Below, one piece after another: positions 8,248 through 16,252 of a DNA stretch of 18,297 bases; within the stretch, counting starts at the first letter, position 1; every line of letters starts with the position of its first letter. Source of the stretch: an uncultured Planctomycetaceae bacterium (GTDB taxonomy: Bacteria > Planctomycetota > Planctomycetia > Planctomycetales > Planctomycetaceae); contig CALFYU010000050.1 of the NCBI GenBank assembly GCA_937952455.1, positions 1 to 18,297 of the forward strand, given 5' to 3'. Below the pieces are notes generated by a model. The model had not been told where the DNA came from and did no database searches. It saw nothing but the letters and a program-made list of their open reading frames with translations. A program made the translations under genes and the position numbers.

Positions 8248-9207
8248 ATGGACCCGCAATATTTGGTGATGGTGGCGATTTTCCTCGTGGGAGGATTGCT
8301 GTTTTTGATCGCCGCGTTCGTGGGGATTAAATATTTCAACATCTGGCTGCGGGCGTTCGTGACGCGAACCGGCATCGGCATCTTGCAGCTCATCGGCATG
8401 TCGCTGCAGAAAGTCAACGCCCAGACGATTGTCGAAGCCAAGATCATGGCCGTGCAATCGGGGCTGCCCGCGATCGATACCCGCGCGTTGTCGGCCCATT
8501 ACCTGGCGCAAGGGAACGTCCGCCGCGTGATCCAATCCTTGATCGTCGCGCACCGGGCCAAGATCGATTTGAATTGGGACACAGCCGCGGCCATCGACTT
8601 GGCTGGCCGGAACGTGCTCGACGCCGTGCAGACGTCGGTCGATCCTAAGGTCATCGACTGTCCCGACCCCCGCCGCGGTTCGGGCCGCACGACGCTCGAC
8701 GGCGTGGCCAAGGACGGAATTCAACTCAAGGCCCGCGCGCGGGTGACCGTCCGCACCAACCTGGCGCAACTTGTCGGGGGAGCCACCGAAGAGACGGTGA
8801 TCGCCCGGGTGGGTGAAGGGATCGTTTCGGCGATCGGTTCCTGCGACAGCCACAAGGACGTCTTGGCCAATCCGATGTTGATTGCCAAAGCGGTGTTGGA
8901 CCGGAGTTTGGATTCGCAGACCGCCTACGAAATCGTGTCGATCGACATCGCCGACGTGGACGTGGGGGAAAACGTCGGCGCCCGGTTGCAGGCGGACCAA
9001 GCCGAGGCGGACGTCCGCGTCGCCCGTGCCCGCGCCGAAGAACGCCGGGCACAAGCTGTGGCCACCGAGCAGGAAATGAAAGCCCTTACGCAGGAAAACC
9101 GTGCCAAGGTGGTCCTGGCCGAAGCCGAAGTCCCCAAGGCGATCGCCACGGCCTACCGCAGCGGTAACTTGCGGACGCGAACGGCCGCGTCGAGCAACGG
9201 TCAATAA
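8248..9207 (+). CDS. floA: Flotillin-like protein FloA
   Basis: Membrane-anchored scaffold that organises functional membrane microdomains. The 319-residue product is close to the usual ~330 of FloA (UPF0365, formerly YqfA). One N-terminal helix (about residues 5-27) leads to the conserved FNIWLRAFVTRTGIGILQLIGM block. The SPFH-like core includes AKIMAVQSGL, GVAKDGIQLKARARVTVRTN and GEGIVSAIGS. A C-terminal Ala/Glu/Arg-rich coiled region contains QADQAEADVRVARARAEERRAQ in segments. The ATG at 8248 has GGAG nine bases upstream and an N-terminus typical of the family; longer in-frame reading from 8179 lacks both. FloA is often encoded beside an NfeD-type protein, but none is seen here. The gene ends 15 bases from the stop of the convergent HD gene. 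Confidence 0.95.
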   Translation: MDPQYLVMVAIFLVGGLLFLIAAFVGIKYFNIWLRAFVTRTGIGILQLIGMSLQKVNAQTIVEAKIMAVQSGLPAIDTRALSAHYLAQGNVRRVIQSLIVAHRAKIDLNWDTAAAIDLAGRNVLDAVQTSVDPKVIDCPDPRRGSGRTTLDGVAKDGIQLKARARVTVRTNLAQLVGGATEETVIARVGEGIVSAIGSCDSHKDVLANPMLIAKAVLDRSLDSQTAYEIVSIDIADVDVGENVGARLQADQAEADVRVARARAEERRAQAVATEQEMKALTQENRAKVVLAEAEVPKAIATAYRSGNLRTRTAASSNGQ

Positions 9208-9222
9208 TCTTAGGCGGTCGCT

Positions 9223-9831
9223 TCAATTGTCCGCGGGGACCGACTCGGCCAATTTGTCGATGATTGCGCGGCATTCCGCGGCGAGTGCGCCAATCCGGGG
9301 ATCGTCGACGCCGGCGGCTGTGTCGACCATCGTGCGTTGATACCACAGGACGTCGGCGGCCGGGGCGTTGAACCGCTCCCAGATGTCGTGCCCTTCATTG
9401 AGGTCGAAGAGCATCGTCCCCAGGTTGTGCAGCTTGTCGGCCAAGACCACCGCGCGGGCCGCCGGGGCGGCGGTGGCCACGGCTGCAATGTGGTCCTGTT
9501 TGCGATCCCGCCAGGGACGCTTGCGGCCCGCATCATCGAGCTTTTCTTCCGACAGCGCCGCCACGATTTCGACCACCTCCGGCGGAAAATCGGCCGCCAG
9601 TTCTTCCGGCGTGTAGTCGGTATCCTCCAGTGTATCATGCAGCAGCCCCGCCGCCAGAACGTGCTCCTCGTGGAAACCCGCGCTCAGCAAGACCAGCGCG
9701 ACCCCGGCAGGGTGTGTAATATACGGTAGATCCGACGCCTTGCGGGACTGCTGGCGATGAAACCGCGCCGCCACGCGCAGGGCACGTTCGACGAGCGGCG
9801 AAAAGTGACGTGAGGGATGCGCGTTCTCCAT
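9223..9831 (-). CDS. Small HD-domain (p)ppGpp hydrolase-like protein (MESH1/SpoT-HD type)
   Basis: A 202-residue stand-alone HD phosphohydrolase related to the hydrolase half of RelA/SpoT. Visible active-site elements are Arg30-Lys31, His40 in PYITHP, His65-Asp66 and Glu69-Asp70 in LLHDTLEDT, and Asp132...Asn136 in LADKLHN. They match in order and spacing the metal and substrate ligands described for the MESH1-type alarmone hydrolase. No synthetase or TGS/ACT domains are present, so the simplest prediction is removal of the 3'-pyrophosphate from (p)ppGpp in the cytoplasm. NADPH phosphatase activity, as reported for MESH1, is an alternative. The ATG at 9831 starts just before the domain; the open frame extends to 10005 but overlaps the upstream gene with no family resemblance. 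It is the last gene of a same-strand run, 52 bases after the zinc-ribbon gene. Confidence 0.85.
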   Translation of the reverse strand: MENAHPSRHFSPLVERALRVAARFHRQQSRKASDLPYITHPAGVALVLLSAGFHEEHVLAAGLLHDTLEDTDYTPEELAADFPPEVVEIVAALSEEKLDDAGRKRPWRDRKQDHIAAVATAAPAARAVVLADKLHNLGTMLFDLNEGHDIWERFNAPAADVLWYQRTMVDTAAGVDDPRIGALAAECRAIIDKLAESVPADN

Positions 9832-9883
9832 GTGAGTTTTCGCTTCATGTCTTTCAGAGATGGATGAGCCGCGCTGACAGTGT

Positions 9884-10615
9884 CTACCGCATGTCGCCGG
9901 TCCATGCGGGCAACGCGGCGAGGAAGTCGGCGTGGCAGCCTTTGAGCCAAATGTAGTCGCCTTCGAACTTCTTGACCTCCACGATGCGCGACCGCACCAA
10001 GCCAAAGATCATACCGAACAGCAGCAGGCCGATTCCGCCGATGATCAGCGTAGCCGCAGCAACCTCCCCCGTGTCCAGCGTGGCAAACCCCGCGATGAGC
10101 ATGGCAATCCCAAATAACGCGCAACCCCAGCCCGTGACCATCGCCGAGCGCCGTCGGGCGAACCATTCTTCGCTCAAACCGACGTGAATCGTGGCCGTCT
10201 TCCGCACAATCAGTGCGGCAATTATGTACGGAACCAGCCCGCAAACAATGATTAGCAGATACCATGCCGGGTGGTGCCAGGAAAGGCTGCGTTTGAGTTG
10301 GCGGTTGCAGGGTTGGTTGCTTTTCACACACCGCAGCGGAAGCTCGGCATTTTTGTGCATGATCAATACGGAGTTCCCCTGCTGCCACAAATCGACGCCG
10401 ACCGCAATGAATTCCTCACCGCAGTTTGGGCAAGCCTGCGCGCGGGACGGAGAGACGGTCCCGCACATCGGGCAGATCACTTCGTCGACCGGCTCAAAAA
10501 ACGCTTCGACGGGATCCTCGGCCCAGGCAACGGCGACCGCATGGCGGCAGACGGGGCATCTGCCATCGGTACCGATGTTTACGCGCGCGAGGCAGTGGGG
10601 GCATTCAGTATTCAT
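9884..10615 (-). CDS. Zinc-ribbon membrane protein, copy A
   Basis: A 243-residue protein of unknown function. The N-terminus holds two short Cys clusters: CPHC (5-8) with CPVC (20-23), and CPMC (48-51) with CPNC (62-65). Both look like zinc ribbons. A conserved block follows (LPLRCVKSNQPCNRQ, then LSWHHPAWYLL), then about three to four membrane helices interrupted by RKTATIHVGLSEEWFARRR. A C-terminal FEGDYIWLKGCHADFLAALP motif ends the protein. This architecture recurs as uncharacterised planctomycete proteins. I start at ATG 10615 because the first ribbon begins there; ATG 10666 and TTG 10696 are in frame but add nothing family-like. It is about half-identical by eye to the protein encoded at 10744-11412, so the two arose by tandem duplication. 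Function is not known; a membrane sensor or assembly factor would be a guess. Confidence 0.8.
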   Translation of the reverse strand: MNTECPHCLARVNIGTDGRCPVCRHAVAVAWAEDPVEAFFEPVDEVICPMCGTVSPSRAQACPNCGEEFIAVGVDLWQQGNSVLIMHKNAELPLRCVKSNQPCNRQLKRSLSWHHPAWYLLIIVCGLVPYIIAALIVRKTATIHVGLSEEWFARRRSAMVTGWGCALFGIAMLIAGFATLDTGEVAAATLIIGGIGLLLFGMIFGLVRSRIVEVKKFEGDYIWLKGCHADFLAALPAWTGDMR

Positions 10616-10743
10616 CGGGCTTGCTGTCGGCTGCGGGCAACTAAAACAGACGATCCTCCAAGGCATGCTCGATCCATGCACTCGGTAATTTCGCAATATA
10701 TTGTCTTTCGCCCCGTATCAAAAGGCGTGCGAGACGGGATTCG

Positions 10744-11412
10744 CTACGGCGCCTCGCCGGGCCATTCGGGCAACCCGGCGAGAAAGGCAGCGTCGCAGCC
10801 ATTGAGCCAGACGTAATCGCCTTCAAATTTTTCGACTTTCACAATTCGCGCTCCCTCAATGCCGATGGCACACCCAGCAGGGATCAGGAGAGGCATGAGG
10901 AGGGCGGCCAGCCCCTGCAGCTGGGGGACGGCCGTGATGACAGCGGCGACGAACAATGAAACCGCCGACAGCACGACGACCCAGCCGATGATGATTGCCA
11001 TTCGCCGTCGTGCAATCCACTCGTTGCTCAGTCCAACGCGGATCGTTGCCGTCTTTCGCAGAATGCCGACGGCGATTACGTAGGGCATCATCAAGCCCAC
11101 GACCTTCGGAAAAATCCACCCCGGATGACTCAATACAGGAGGATTCCAGGTGAGACGGCAGGTGATTTTGCGGGTGCAGGGTTGATTGCTCTTCACGCAT
11201 CGAAATGGGAGTTCCGCTGACTTGTGCATGACCAAAAATTCGTCTCCCTGACGCCACAAATCGTTGCCAAACGTGACGAGATTCTCGCCACAATTCGGGC
11301 AATTGTGAGCAGTGTCCGGCGAAATGGTGCCGCACATCGGACAAACGATCTCGGCAGCGGCAGCTTGCGGTTTTGTCGACGACCGGTTCACTGGCCGATT
11401 CCTCCGGAGCAT
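10744..11412 (-). CDS. Zinc-ribbon membrane protein, copy B (N-terminally shortened)
   Basis: A 222-residue paralogue of the neighbouring zinc-ribbon gene. It keeps the second ribbon (CPMC 24-27, CPNC 38-41), the LPFRCVKSNQPCTRK block, the membrane helices around RKTATIRVGLSNEWIARRR, and the C-terminal FEGDYVWLNGCDAAFLAGLP motif. It lacks the first ribbon. Its first ~16 residues (MLRRNRPVNRSS...) do not resemble copy A and its ATG has no ribosome binding site. The neighbouring frame just upstream does resemble copy A, which suggests a single-base frameshift in an A4 run (11371-11374). The downstream part looks conserved, so it may still be expressed, be a recent pseudogene, or reflect a sequencing error. 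It is 128 bases upstream of copy A. Confidence 0.7.
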   Translation of the reverse strand: MLRRNRPVNRSSTKPQAAAAEIVCPMCGTISPDTAHNCPNCGENLVTFGNDLWRQGDEFLVMHKSAELPFRCVKSNQPCTRKITCRLTWNPPVLSHPGWIFPKVVGLMMPYVIAVGILRKTATIRVGLSNEWIARRRMAIIIGWVVVLSAVSLFVAAVITAVPQLQGLAALLMPLLIPAGCAIGIEGARIVKVEKFEGDYVWLNGCDAAFLAGLPEWPGEAP

Positions 11413-11467
11413 GGTCGACCACGACAGCGAAGTTCGGCGGAGTGCATCTTATGCATTCCGTAGTTCG
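11375..11467 (-). pseudogene. Possible out-of-frame N-terminal remnant of zinc-ribbon copy B
   Basis: Read in the frame one off from copy B, this stretch encodes RTTECIRC...AVVVDHAPEESASEPVVDK. It parallels MNTECPHC...AVAVAWAEDP...FEPVDE at the start of copy A. Removing one A from the A4 run at 11371-11374 joins it to PQAAAAEIVCPMCG of copy B. The second half of the first zinc ribbon (the CPVC pair) has no counterpart. The resemblance is short, so this is a suggestion only. Confidence 0.35.
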
Positions 11468-11534
11468 GGATTGGAAGCTTTCGTCCTGTGTCGGAAAGTG
11501 ATTTACGCCGCACCCTAAAAACGTGCGTTGCGCA

Positions 11535-12833
11535 TTAGGCATCGATTGTGTAGGGTTTGCGTTGTTCGCGGCTGAGCATGGCTGTGGCTTCAGCGTCGTC
11601 GATGAAATCTTCGTTCTGAGGGTCCCACGTCAACTCGCGGCCCAGGATCATGGCGATGTTCGCCAAATGGCAAGCGCTCACTGAGCGGTGGTGCGTGTAC
11701 ACGTCGGAGATGGGCAACTCCCGGCTTTTGACACAGTCGAAGAAGTTCTGCATGTGCCCGCCCATCCGCATGTTGCGGTACAGCTTTTCGACCTCGCCGT
11801 TGAGCCAGTCGGTTTGTTCCGGGCTGGCGGCAATCTCTTCGACCGGTTTGCCGGTCAGGCCTTCGCGGTTGACGCGGATGCGGCCTTTGTCGCCGGAGAT
11901 AATCAATTCGTTGCCGCCGCTGGTGAGTTGAATCTGATGTCCGCCGGCAAAATCCATCGTGCAGTCAAACGTGGTGGCGACGTTGTAACAGTTCCTTTCC
12001 TGGTTGAAAGTGCCCGTTCCGGAAATCTTGGTCGGGCCGGTCTCTTCTTGGCCCAGCGCCCACAGGGCGATGTCGGTGTGATGCACGCCCCAGTCGGTAA
12101 CCTGCCCGCCGGAGTATTCCTGCCACCAACGAAAATCGTGGTGCGTCCGCTGCTTGATATAGCCGGTCATCGGGGCCTGTCCCAGCCACATCTCCCAGTT
12201 CAAATGGGCGGGTGGTTCTTCTTCGGTAAACGGTCCCCCGCTTTCGGCCGGGCCGACCGAGGACAGGGCGTGCAGTTTGTCGCCCAATCGTCCGCTGCGG
12301 GCGATCGCCACGGCCTTGAGAAAACGTTGCCCGTATTCGCTGCGCTGTTGCGTGCCGACCTGAAAGACTTTGCCGGTCTCCTTCACGACGCGGCAGATCT
12401 TCTTGCCTTCATCAATCGTGAGCGTGAGGGGCTTTTCGCAGTAGACGTCTTTCCCCGCCCGCATGGCGTCGATGGCGATCTTCACGTGCCAATGATCGGG
12501 TGTCCCGATTGTCACCGCGTCGACGTCACCACGTTCCAGCAGCGTGCGGTAGTCGCCGTAGATTTCACATTCACCCTCAATCGATTCCGCGAATTTTCCC
12601 GCGCGCTGGCTGTCCACGTCGCAGCAGGCGACCAGATTCCCCAAATCGGCCGCCTGGCGTCCGATTCCCGAGCCTCGACCGCCGACGCCGATCGCCGCCA
12701 CCGTCAGCCGCTCGTTCGGACCGTCCGCGGCGAAGACGTTGCTGGTCCAAATGTAGGGTACCGTCAGGCACAACCCGGCAGCTGAGGCAGAGGTTTTCAG
12801 AAAGTCGCGGCGTGAATGAGAACTGTGGTGCAC
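11535..12833 (-). CDS. Tat-exported Gfo/Idh/MocA-family oxidoreductase
   Basis: A 432-residue NAD(P)-dependent sugar or sugar-derivative dehydrogenase family member, probably periplasmic. A twin-arginine signal SRRDFLKTSASAAG (Arg8-Arg9) is followed by a hydrophobic stretch and a likely cleavage after SNVFA. The Rossmann fold has VAAIGVGGRGSG, the family motif is EKPL with Lys134, and the C-terminal domain has DWGVHHTDIALW. I choose GTG at 12833 because AGGAG lies eight bases upstream and the Tat signal then has a normal length. A TTG at 12866 would add 11 residues with no signal. Planctomycetes carry many such Tat-tagged paralogues; substrate cannot be inferred, though carbohydrate breakdown is usual. 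It heads a minus-strand run with the zinc-ribbon genes and is divergent from the C39 exporter gene. Confidence 0.9.
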   Translation of the reverse strand: MHHSSHSRRDFLKTSASAAGLCLTVPYIWTSNVFAADGPNERLTVAAIGVGGRGSGIGRQAADLGNLVACCDVDSQRAGKFAESIEGECEIYGDYRTLLERGDVDAVTIGTPDHWHVKIAIDAMRAGKDVYCEKPLTLTIDEGKKICRVVKETGKVFQVGTQQRSEYGQRFLKAVAIARSGRLGDKLHALSSVGPAESGGPFTEEEPPAHLNWEMWLGQAPMTGYIKQRTHHDFRWWQEYSGGQVTDWGVHHTDIALWALGQEETGPTKISGTGTFNQERNCYNVATTFDCTMDFAGGHQIQLTSGGNELIISGDKGRIRVNREGLTGKPVEEIAASPEQTDWLNGEVEKLYRNMRMGGHMQNFFDCVKSRELPISDVYTHHRSVSACHLANIAMILGRELTWDPQNEDFIDDAEATAMLSREQRKPYTIDA

Positions 12834-13045
12834 AATCGTTGCTCCTGGGTTGGGGAATTGGACCAAAATATTAGCCTAACCGCAGGGGCGATTCCGGTCC
12901 AGCGTTTCAGAAGAAGTCGGCCGGTCCAAAACTTTTGGAGATAATGGTCGAAGTTGCCATGCGGGCGGTTTACACTGGCCGTTTCGCCCCGTCGTTTGAA
13001 CGCCCCCAGTGATGCACCCTCCGGCTCGTCGGTTAGGAAAACGGA

Positions 13046-16000
13046 ATGAACGTTGATCAATTGGAATCCTGCCTGCGTAACTGCAGTTGCTTTTCATTGC
13101 TGTCGGATGAAGAACTCGCCGCTGTCCGCGACCAAGCCGACATTCGGCACTATAAGCTTGGTCAGGTGGTGTTTCGCCAAGGGGACCAGGGGGACCGGAT
13201 GTACGTCGTCTACTCCGGCAAGGTCCGCGTGCTGCACGAAGAGAACGGCGATGAAATTCCCCTGAACACGCTGTTCGACGGCGATCACTTCGGTGAGATG
13301 TCGCTCGTCAGCAAGGCGCCACGGAACGCCACGATCCGCTCGGCCGCCGACAGCACATTGATCGGCATCCCCGCCGAGGCGGTGGACGGTCTGCTGAAAC
13401 AAAACGGCGATCTGCGGCAGTACTTTGAACGCTACGCGGACCGGCTGCAGTTGTGGAATTTTGTCAAGATGGTCGGCCAACTCGGTACGCAGCTCAAGCC
13501 GCCGCAATTGCGGGACTTAGTCGACAAGTTTCAGACGCGGGAGTTCGCCGATAACGAAGTGATCCTCAACGCGGGCGACGTCCCCGAACATTTCTATCTG
13601 ATTCAGTCAGGTCGCGTAAACGTTCTCAAAGAGGGCAAGGTACAGACGACGCTCACGTCGGGTGATACGTTCGGCGGCAGTGCCCTGGTCGAACGCCCGC
13701 CGGTGGGGAACTATTTCACGATCCAGACTGATGGCCCGGTGACGACGCTCACGCTGGCTGCTGCCGATTTTTGCCAACTGCTAGACGACGTGCCGCAGGT
13801 GCGGACGTACTTTGAGGAACGCGCCGCCCACACCCGCGCCGACGATGCGGCCGAGCATTTCGACACCGTCACCACCCAGGTGCGTGAGGCCTCCGCAGCG
13901 GAAATCGAAATGGTTCCGGTTGTCGAGCCGGACGAGACGCGCGAAGCTCCCCCGCCGCCGGCGCTGGTCCCCGTCACGCCGACTGAGATGGCCGCCGCGG
14001 AAGAAGTCACCGAAGTCGCCGAGCATGCGCCCACGCCGCCTTCGACGGGTCTGATCGGGTTGTGGCGGCGGTACCAGTTTCCGTACATTCCCCAGCACGA
14101 AGAGGTCGACTGCGGTGCTGCGTCGCTGGCCATGATCACCGCCCACTACGGCCGCCCGGTCGGCGTCAGCCGGTTGCGCGATTTGGCGGGGGTGAGCACG
14201 ATGGGCGCGTCACTGACGCAATTGATTCATGCTGCACACGACGTCGGCTACGAAACGCGCAGCCTGCGGCTCTCGGCCGACCGCTTGCCGCGGTTGCAGT
14301 TGCCGGCGGTGCTGTTTTGGCGGGGCTATCACTATGTCGTGCTTTATGCGCTGAACGACAAGTACGCCTACATTGCCGATCCGGCGATGGGGAAGATGCG
14401 GATCACGCTGTCGGAGTTGGAACAGGAATTCAGCGGCTACGCCCTGGAGGTCACGCCGACCGCCGCCGCCGAGCGTGTGCGGACGAAACCCAAGGCCGCG
14501 CAGCGATTGATTAATCTCATGAAGCGGAGCAGCGGAACGCTGGGACTGATCCTGGCATTATCGCTGCTGTTGCAAGTCGTCGGTCTGGCGGCGCCGATGT
14601 TCACGAAGTACATCATCGATTCGGTCTTGATGCCCGGTGATGCCGGTCCCCCGGACGGGACGGCGCCTCCGGGAAGCCCCCTGTCACTGAATTGGCTGGC
14701 ACTGGGCTTGGTCGTCGTCTCGGTATTCGGGATCGTGATGACCATGTTTCGCGGAATGGTGGCCGTGAGATTGAGTCAAAAGCTTGATCGCACGATGCTC
14801 CATGAGTTTTACCAACATTTGCTGCGGCTCCCCACGCGGTTTTTCAAACTGCGGCGGACCGGCGACATCGTGGCCCGCTTCGGCGGCAACCAACACGTGC
14901 GCGATCTGTTCACCGCCGGCACGATGCCGGTGGTGCTCGATTCGCTAATGGTGGTCGTCTACTTCGTGGTGATGTTCCTGCTCAACGTCCGCCTCGCAGC
15001 GGTCGTGCTGGCCTTTGTGCCGATTTTCGTGGGGTTTACGTTGTTCGTCAGCCCGATCATGAAGTTGATGCATCGCCGGCTATTAGAAGACGGGGCCGCT
15101 CATGAAGCGAACCTCATCGAAAGCATCGGCGGCATCGACATGGTCAAGGCAATGGCGGTCGAACAGCCGATGCAGGACAAATGGGAAGTGCTCTTCGAGA
15201 AGTTCCTCAAGTCGCAGTACCGCAGCGAAAAACTGGGGCAAACCTTCGGGGCGATTGACGGCGCGATCGGCGTGCTCAGCCAAGTGGCGCTCTTGTGGTA
15301 CGGCTTGACGCTCGTGCAGCGGGGGGAATTGAGCTTGGGTGATTTCATGGCCTTTAACATGTTGGCCAGCCAGGTCATCACGCCGCTGTCGGGCGTGATC
15401 GGGCTGTGGGACAATTTGCAACAGGCCCGCGTCTCCTTGGAGCGATTGAGCGACGTCCTCGACAACGACCCCGAACCGCAGCCCCCGCCAGAAGAGCGGG
15501 TCTATCCCAAGTCGATCCGTGGTCGGGTCAAATTCGACCGGGTCTTTTTCCACTACGGCACCAAGGGCGCGCCGTATGTGCTCCGCAACCTCTCGTTCGA
15601 AGCAGCGCCGGGACAGCGGATCGCCATCGTCGGCCGCAGCGGTTCCGGCAAGACCACCTTGGCCCGTTTGCTGTTGGGACTCTATCAACCGACAGAGGGG
15701 ACGATCACCATCGACGATTGGAACCTCCAGCGGATCGACCTGGCGACGTTGCGGCAGCAGATTGGGTTTGTGCTGCAAGAGAACCTATTGTTTAGCGGTA
15801 CGATTTTGGAGAACATCGCCCTGGGGGATCCCAAGCCCGATCGTGAACGGGTGGACGAAGCGGCCACGCTGGCCGGAGCGCACGATTTCATCCGCGCGAT
15901 GCCGCTGGGTTACGACATGGTCATCGGCGAATTCGGGCTGACCCTCTCAGGCGGACAGCGACAACGGATCAGCATCGCGCGGGCACTCTATCGCAATCCG

Positions 16001-16252
16001 CGGATTCTGGTCATGGACGAAGCGACCAGCGCGCTGGACAGTCTCAGTGAACGGGAGATTCAAAAAAACCTCGACGCGATCCTGGCCGACCGCACGGCAT
16101 TTATTATTGCCCACAAGATCGCCACCGTCCGCGACGCCGACCAAATTCTCGTCCTGCACGACGGAGCGATCGTTGAACAGGGAACGCACGACGAACTGAT
16201 TGCCAAGCGCGGCACGTATTACTACCTCGCCGCGCAACAACTCAATCTGTAG
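13046..16252 (+). CDS. cNMP-binding / C39 peptidase / ABC exporter fusion
   Basis: A 1068-residue peptidase-containing ABC transporter. Two cyclic-nucleotide-binding domains come first. The first (about 15-130) has FGEMSLVSKAPRNAT with Glu84 and Arg93, the usual phosphate/ribose contacts. The second (about 150-255) has TFGGSALVERPPVGN and lacks both. A Pro/Glu-rich linker leads to a C39 cysteine peptidase with its full triad: Cys356 (EVDCGAAS), His429 and Asp445. The exporter membrane domain (about 495-790) precedes an ATPase with Walker A GRSGSGKT (863-870), signature LSGGQ (967-971), Walker B MDEATSALD with Asp991-Glu992, and H-loop His1023. C39 exporters cut double-glycine leaders and export the peptide, probably as homodimers. 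AGGA seven bases before ATG sets the start. No GG-leader substrate or accessory gene is visible. Control of export by cAMP or a related nucleotide is an inference. Confidence 0.93.
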   Translation: MNVDQLESCLRNCSCFSLLSDEELAAVRDQADIRHYKLGQVVFRQGDQGDRMYVVYSGKVRVLHEENGDEIPLNTLFDGDHFGEMSLVSKAPRNATIRSAADSTLIGIPAEAVDGLLKQNGDLRQYFERYADRLQLWNFVKMVGQLGTQLKPPQLRDLVDKFQTREFADNEVILNAGDVPEHFYLIQSGRVNVLKEGKVQTTLTSGDTFGGSALVERPPVGNYFTIQTDGPVTTLTLAAADFCQLLDDVPQVRTYFEERAAHTRADDAAEHFDTVTTQVREASAAEIEMVPVVEPDETREAPPPPALVPVTPTEMAAAEEVTEVAEHAPTPPSTGLIGLWRRYQFPYIPQHEEVDCGAASLAMITAHYGRPVGVSRLRDLAGVSTMGASLTQLIHAAHDVGYETRSLRLSADRLPRLQLPAVLFWRGYHYVVLYALNDKYAYIADPAMGKMRITLSELEQEFSGYALEVTPTAAAERVRTKPKAAQRLINLMKRSSGTLGLILALSLLLQVVGLAAPMFTKYIIDSVLMPGDAGPPDGTAPPGSPLSLNWLALGLVVVSVFGIVMTMFRGMVAVRLSQKLDRTMLHEFYQHLLRLPTRFFKLRRTGDIVARFGGNQHVRDLFTAGTMPVVLDSLMVVVYFVVMFLLNVRLAAVVLAFVPIFVGFTLFVSPIMKLMHRRLLEDGAAHEANLIESIGGIDMVKAMAVEQPMQDKWEVLFEKFLKSQYRSEKLGQTFGAIDGAIGVLSQVALLWYGLTLVQRGELSLGDFMAFNMLASQVITPLSGVIGLWDNLQQARVSLERLSDVLDNDPEPQPPPEERVYPKSIRGRVKFDRVFFHYGTKGAPYVLRNLSFEAAPGQRIAIVGRSGSGKTTLARLLLGLYQPTEGTITIDDWNLQRIDLATLRQQIGFVLQENLLFSGTILENIALGDPKPDRERVDEAATLAGAHDFIRAMPLGYDMVIGEFGLTLSGGQRQRISIARALYRNPRILVMDEATSALDSLSEREIQKNLDAILADRTAFIIAHKIATVRDADQILVLHDGAIVEQGTHDELIAKRGTYYYLAAQQLNL

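Noticed and set aside
8224..9204. Minus-strand open frame of 326 codons
   Set aside because: Mirror of floA in a GC-rich genome; the floA reading has a full family match.
9832..10005. 58-residue N-terminal extension of the HD protein
   Set aside because: Overlaps the end of zinc-ribbon copy A and reads as Ser/Arg-rich sequence without HD-family similarity.
11688..12785. Plus-strand open frame of 365 codons
   Set aside because: Antisense to the Gfo/Idh gene, which has a Tat signal, Rossmann motif and EKPL; no features on this strand.
9223..12833. A defence or toxin-antitoxin island
   Set aside because: The HD protein fits an alarmone hydrolase, but there is no paired synthetase or toxin-like gene, no nuclease and no mobile element; only housekeeping-type neighbours are visible.
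12834..12866. TTG start for the Gfo/Idh gene
   Set aside because: The GTG at 12833 has a well-spaced AGGAG and gives a normal Tat signal; that AGGAG lies inside the extension.
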